Part shown: one piece after another, positions 13,956-16,217 of the stretch | Layout of the letters: every line of letters starts with the position of its first letter | Numbering within the stretch: the stretch's first letter is position 1 | Origin: an uncultured Bilophila sp. | Lineage (GTDB): Bacteria; Desulfobacterota; Desulfovibrionia; Desulfovibrionales; Desulfovibrionaceae | Direction: 5' to 3' | Assembly (NCBI GenBank): GCA_959604115.1 | Contig: CAUHBW010000033.1 | Coordinates: 1 to 16,217 of the forward strand | Length of the DNA stretch: 16,217 nt | Program-made: the position numbers and the translations under genes | The notes under the pieces: generated by a model | Database searches by the model: none | The model's input: only the letters and a program-made list of their open reading frames with translations | What the model was told of the DNA's origin: nothing

Positions 13956-14273
13956 CTAAAGCTTGATTTCCACATCCACACCCGCGGGCAGGCTGAGCTT
14001 GCCGAGGGCGTCCACGGTCTGCTGCGTGGGTTCCAGGATGTCCATAAGCCGCTTGTGGATCCGCATTTCAAACTGTTCACGGGACTTCTTGTCCACGTGC
14101 ACAGAGCGGTTCACGGTGAATTTATTGATATTGGTGGGCAGAGGAATTGGCCCTGCCACGCCCGCGCCCGTGTTCCGAGCCGTATCGACGATTTCCGCCA
14201 CAGCCTTGTCAAGGATGCGGTAATCGTAAGCCTTGAGCTTGATGCGGATACGATCACTGCTCACTGTCGTCAT
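13956..14273 (-). CDS. rpsJ: 30S ribosomal protein S10
   Basis: S10 is a head protein of the small subunit and, as NusE, a partner of NusB and NusG in antitermination. From the ATG at 14271-14273 the product has 105 residues, starting MTTVSSDRIRIKLKAYDYRI. The extended loop is at about 45-61 (PLPTNINKFTVNRSVHVDKK) and the protein ends in an acidic/hydrophobic strand. GGAG lies 8 nt upstream of the ATG. A longer frame continues upstream to a TTG, but the extra residues are unlike S10 and overlap the structured leader, so they are excluded. This is the first gene of the ribosomal run. Confidence 0.97.
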   Translation of the reverse strand: MTTVSSDRIRIKLKAYDYRILDKAVAEIVDTARNTGAGVAGPIPLPTNINKFTVNRSVHVDKKSREQFEMRIHKRLMDILEPTQQTVDALGKLSLPAGVDVEIKL

Positions 14274-14829
14274 TGCGTCTACTCCGTTATCTGGCAACAC
14301 TTGCCCGGTTTCGTCCATAAAGAGCAACGGAACGAACCGGACCTCCACACAGCAGCCGACCTTTGAAAAGGCCGGTTCCAAAGCGTATATTTGTGAACGC
14401 TTCGGCCAACCCTGGCAAAGACCAGACGGCAACGGAGGGTCGCCACGATACCTTAGTAAGGTTACGTGCAGACTTCAAACTATGTACGCGGGAGATTGGG
14501 ACGAGGAGGGAAGGCCATTGCGGCGTCACTCCGACTTGCTCTCCATACATAATGAAGTCAACCCATGTTTCGCCAGCCTGGCCTGTATTGGATGAAATCC
14601 AATAAGACAGGTAGTCCCGCAGGGTCACCTACAGGGCTTTCGCCCTTTCACAAGACCTTTACAATCGGGGTTCCGTGAGGGATTCCCGCGACTCTAACGG
14701 CTCTTGACATCCTTTCGGCAATCAGTGACGCCTGCAAATGTCAAAGTCGGCCTTGATGGCCAACATAGCAGGATGGACAGTGCATCCACCCTTCCCTGCC
14801 GCACAGGGATGACCCACATCAAGTGGGGA
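14274..14829 (-). promoter_or_regulatory. Long structured 5' leader of the rpsJ operon (inferred)
   Basis: If the promoter at 14836-14864 is used, transcription would begin near 14829 and leave about 555 nt before rpsJ. Minus-strand hairpins, 5' to 3', are: 14813-14827; 14793-14809; 14771-14787; 14749-14761; a 7-bp helix 14738-14744/14704-14710; 14633-14646 with a GAAA loop; 14609-14630; 14582-14611 (12 bp, 3-nt bulge); 14450-14462; 14356-14375; 14305-14340 (11 bp, bulged A); 14293-14305. I recognise no known Rfam leader in it. No tRNA or convincing gene was found. Autoregulation by a ribosomal protein is a plausible role, by analogy with the E. coli S10 leader. Confidence 0.55.
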
Positions 14830-14835
14830 AACGCA

Positions 14836-14864
14836 TATCTATACAAAGAAGCGGCGACCGTCAA
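14836..14864 (-). promoter_or_regulatory. Candidate promoter of the rpsJ operon
   Basis: On the minus strand TTGACG (14864-14859, five of six consensus bases) precedes TAGATA (14841-14836) with a 17-nt spacer. The overlapping TATAGA (14843-14838) is a better -10 match at 15 nt. It is the best sigma-70-like site found by eye upstream of rpsJ, but it would give a very long leader. A weaker promoter closer to rpsJ cannot be excluded. Confidence 0.45.
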
Positions 14865-14905
14865 GGGTTTTCTTCATCTTCGCGGCGTCTTCGTTTCTTT
14901 CTGCT

Positions 14906-14923
14906 CCTTTTGCCGGCAAAAGG
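14906..14923. promoter_or_regulatory. 18-bp perfect palindrome between divergent promoters
   Basis: CCTTTTGCCGGCAAAAGG reads identically on both strands, with no central spacer. It lies about 45-60 bp upstream of the rpsJ -35 box and about 55-70 bp upstream of the candidate -35 for the divergent CNNM gene. A loopless palindrome is a poor RNA hairpin but a typical shape for the operator of a dimeric regulator. The regulator is unknown, and the sequence matches no operator I can name with confidence. Confidence 0.4.
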
Positions 14924-14978
14924 GAAGCCCCGTCCGGGCGCGCGTCCGTCTTCGCTCCACTCCGGAAAAACAGGGGCA

Positions 14979-15007
14979 TTGCCTTCCGCACGGGTCAAGG
15001 CTACACT
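14979..15007 (+). promoter_or_regulatory. Candidate promoter of the CNNM/CBS gene
   Basis: TTGCCT (14979-14984) and TACACT (15002-15007) are separated by 17 nt, each matching four of six consensus bases. Transcription would start near 15014, about 52 nt before the ATG at 15066. A CATAAT at 15010-15015 is an alternative -10 without a good -35. It is divergent from the rpsJ promoter. Confidence 0.4.
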
Positions 15008-15065
15008 TACATAATCCACCGCCCTTTCAACCGCCGGCGCCGACGGCCCGGCAAGGCTGCCCCGA

Positions 15066-16154
15066 ATGATCACTCTGCTGCTCACCGTCTTTCTCGTGGT
15101 GCTGGTTTCCGCCGCCTGTTCCATGACCGAAGCGGCCCTCTACTCCGTCCCCTGGACCTACATCGAAAACCTGCGCAAACAGGGCTCGGTCAAGGGTGAA
15201 CTTTTGTATCAGCTCCGTTCCCACATCGACCAGCCCATCGCGGCGGTGCTCACCCTGAACACGGTGGCGAACACCGCCGGGGCCGCCATTGCGGGCGCCA
15301 TCGCCTCCAACGTGCTCGGAGCCGACAACACGGCCCTGTTCGCGGGGGGGCTGACCGTCCTCATCCTCGCGTTCGGGGAGATCCTCCCCAAGACGCTCGG
15401 CGTGGTCCACGCCTGCGGCGTCGCCGGAGGCATGGCCCGCCCGCTCCGGCTCATGGTGGTGCTCTTCAAGCCCTTCATCTGGTTTTCGAGCATCATGACG
15501 CGGCTTGTGGCGCCGCCCCAGAGCGGCCCCTCCGCCACCGAAGACGACATCCGGGCCATCACCAGCCTTTCCCGCCAGACCGGGCGCATCCAGCAGTACG
15601 AGGAAAACGCCATCAGGAACATCCTTTCGCTGGACGTCAAGCACGTGCGCGAAATCATGACCCCGCGCATGATGGTCTTTTCGCTTCAGGAGAACATCAC
15701 GGTCAGGGAAGCCTATGCGCATCCCCAGATTTGGCACTACAGCCGCATCCCCGTCTATGGAGACGACAACGAGGACATCGTGGGCATCGTGCTCCGCAAG
15801 GACATCGGCCGCTACGTTTCGCAGGGCGAGCCGGACAAGACGCTCTTCGAGATCATGCAGCCGGTCCGCTTCGTGCTCGAAAACCAGACCGTGGACAAGC
15901 TGCTGCTGGAATTTCTGGAGTCGCGGCTCCACCTCTTCATCGTGCTGGACGAATACGGCGGGCTGGCCGGGGTCGTGTCCCTTGAGGACGTGCTTGAGGA
16001 AATGCTCGGCCGGGAGATCGTGGACGAAACCGACGCCGTAGCCGATCTCCGCGAAGCCGCCCGGCAACGCCGCAGCGCCCTCGTTCAGGCCCGCAACCAG
16101 CAGAACGCCGCGCTCAGGGAAGCCCGCGCCAGCGCGGCGGGAGAGAAGGAATAA
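15066..16154 (+). CDS. CNNM (DUF21) transmembrane protein with CBS pair, no CorC domain
   Basis: This 362-residue inner-membrane protein belongs to the CNNM/CorC (hemolysin-like) family, whose members are linked to Mg2+ or other cation transport. Hydrophobic segments lie at about 1-20, 57-82, 88-112 and 126-146. Family marks are ACSMTEAALYSV in helix 1 and FGEILPKTLGVVHA (103-116). Two CBS repeats follow, at about 195-250 (starting IMTPRMMVF) and 262-318 (IMQPVRFVL, then LDEYGGLAGVVSLEDVLEEM). The CorC/HlyC C-terminal domain is absent, replaced by an Ala/Arg-rich helical tail (325-362). The ATG at 15066 has only a weak AAGG 9 nt upstream. The exact transported ion cannot be told from sequence. 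Confidence 0.9.
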   Translation: MITLLLTVFLVVLVSAACSMTEAALYSVPWTYIENLRKQGSVKGELLYQLRSHIDQPIAAVLTLNTVANTAGAAIAGAIASNVLGADNTALFAGGLTVLILAFGEILPKTLGVVHACGVAGGMARPLRLMVVLFKPFIWFSSIMTRLVAPPQSGPSATEDDIRAITSLSRQTGRIQQYEENAIRNILSLDVKHVREIMTPRMMVFSLQENITVREAYAHPQIWHYSRIPVYGDDNEDIVGIVLRKDIGRYVSQGEPDKTLFEIMQPVRFVLENQTVDKLLLEFLESRLHLFIVLDEYGGLAGVVSLEDVLEEMLGREIVDETDAVADLREAARQRRSALVQARNQQNAALREARASAAGEKE

Positions 16155-16171
16155 GGGGAAGGAAGAGGAAT

Positions 16172-16209
16172 CGGGGGAGGGCGCTTTTTGAAAAAAGCGC
16201 CCTCCCCCG
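16172..16209 (+). terminator. Hairpin after the CNNM gene, terminator-like
   Basis: Positions 16172-16188 pair perfectly with 16193-16209 (17 bp) around the loop TGAA, 17 nt after the CNNM stop codon. The stem is followed by TACCCCC and then the window end, with no U run visible. The outer stem and C-rich tail are the same as in the left-edge hairpin at 17-56 read on the minus strand, whereas the inner stem differs. Probably a transcript-end element for the plus-strand gene. Confidence 0.65.
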
Positions 16210-16217
16210 GTACCCCC

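Noticed and set aside
14334..14378. Possible group II intron domain V (GAACCGG ... CCGGTTC stem)
   Set aside because: The catalytic AGC triad, GAAA-capped 34-nt shape and 3' end expected of domain V are absent, and there is no reverse transcriptase gene.
14274..14432. N-terminal extension of S10 to a TTG start
   Set aside because: The 53 extra residues do not resemble S10, a well-placed GGAG-ATG exists at 14273, and the stretch overlaps the structured leader.
14704..14744. Facing TTGACA boxes on both strands as divergent promoters
   Set aside because: Neither has an acceptable -10 at 16-18 nt. They are better explained as the two arms of a 7-bp inverted repeat (TTGACAT / ATGTCAA) in the leader.
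14274..15065. tRNA, 5S rRNA, CRISPR or insertion sequence in the intergenic region
   Set aside because: No cloverleaf with a proper T-loop, no repeat-spacer periodicity and no transposase frame or terminal inverted repeats were seen on either strand.
15027..16067. 346-codon minus-strand frame opposite the CNNM gene
   Set aside because: Asp/His/Gly-rich low-complexity translation typical of an antisense shadow. The plus-strand frame has clear transmembrane and CBS motifs.

Overview
The window carries the bacterial S10, spc and alpha ribosomal-protein clusters as one continuous run of genes on the minus strand (14273 down to 180), with one divergent plus-strand gene at the right edge (15066-16154). 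Base composition is GC-rich, with strongly GC-biased third codon positions. The protein sequences (for example RpoA, SecY, and the Zn-type S4, S14, L24 and L36) and the gene order look like a Desulfovibrionaceae member (Desulfovibrio / Bilophila / Mailhella type). That assignment is from remembered family resemblance, not from a search.

Minus-strand order, in the direction of transcription: rpsJ, rplC, rplD, rplW, rplB, rpsS, rplV, rpsC, rplP, rpmC, rpsQ (S10 part); rplN, rplX, rplE, rpsN, rpsH, rplF, rplR, rpsE, rpmD, rplO, secY, map (spc part); rpmJ, rpsM, rpsK, rpsD, rpoA, rplQ (alpha part). Spacing is mostly under 30 nt, with overlaps at rpsC/rplP, rpmD/rplO and rpoA/rplQ. All 29 genes look intact. 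adk and infA, which many bacteria keep beside map, are absent here. No tuf or fusA lies directly upstream of rpsJ. The only sizeable gaps inside the run are map-rpmJ (101 nt, with a consensus TTGACA box) and rpsM-rpsK (96 nt, with a strong hairpin).

Upstream of rpsJ is a region of about 790 nt with no convincing gene. It contains a candidate rpsJ promoter, and from it an inferred leader of about 555 nt with many hairpins. Two of these have complementary loops, and three mutually exclusive pairings sit just before the rpsJ ribosome-binding site. To the right are an 18-bp perfect palindrome and a candidate promoter for the divergent gene. That gene encodes a four-helix CNNM (DUF21) membrane protein with a CBS pair and no CorC/HlyC domain.

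Both window ends carry hairpins of the same design: an identical outer stem, a different but self-complementary inner stem, a 4-nt loop and a C-rich tail. Each is oriented with the transcription unit it follows. This looks like a dispersed transcript-end element. It and the rpsJ leader are the most interesting unexplained structures in the window.
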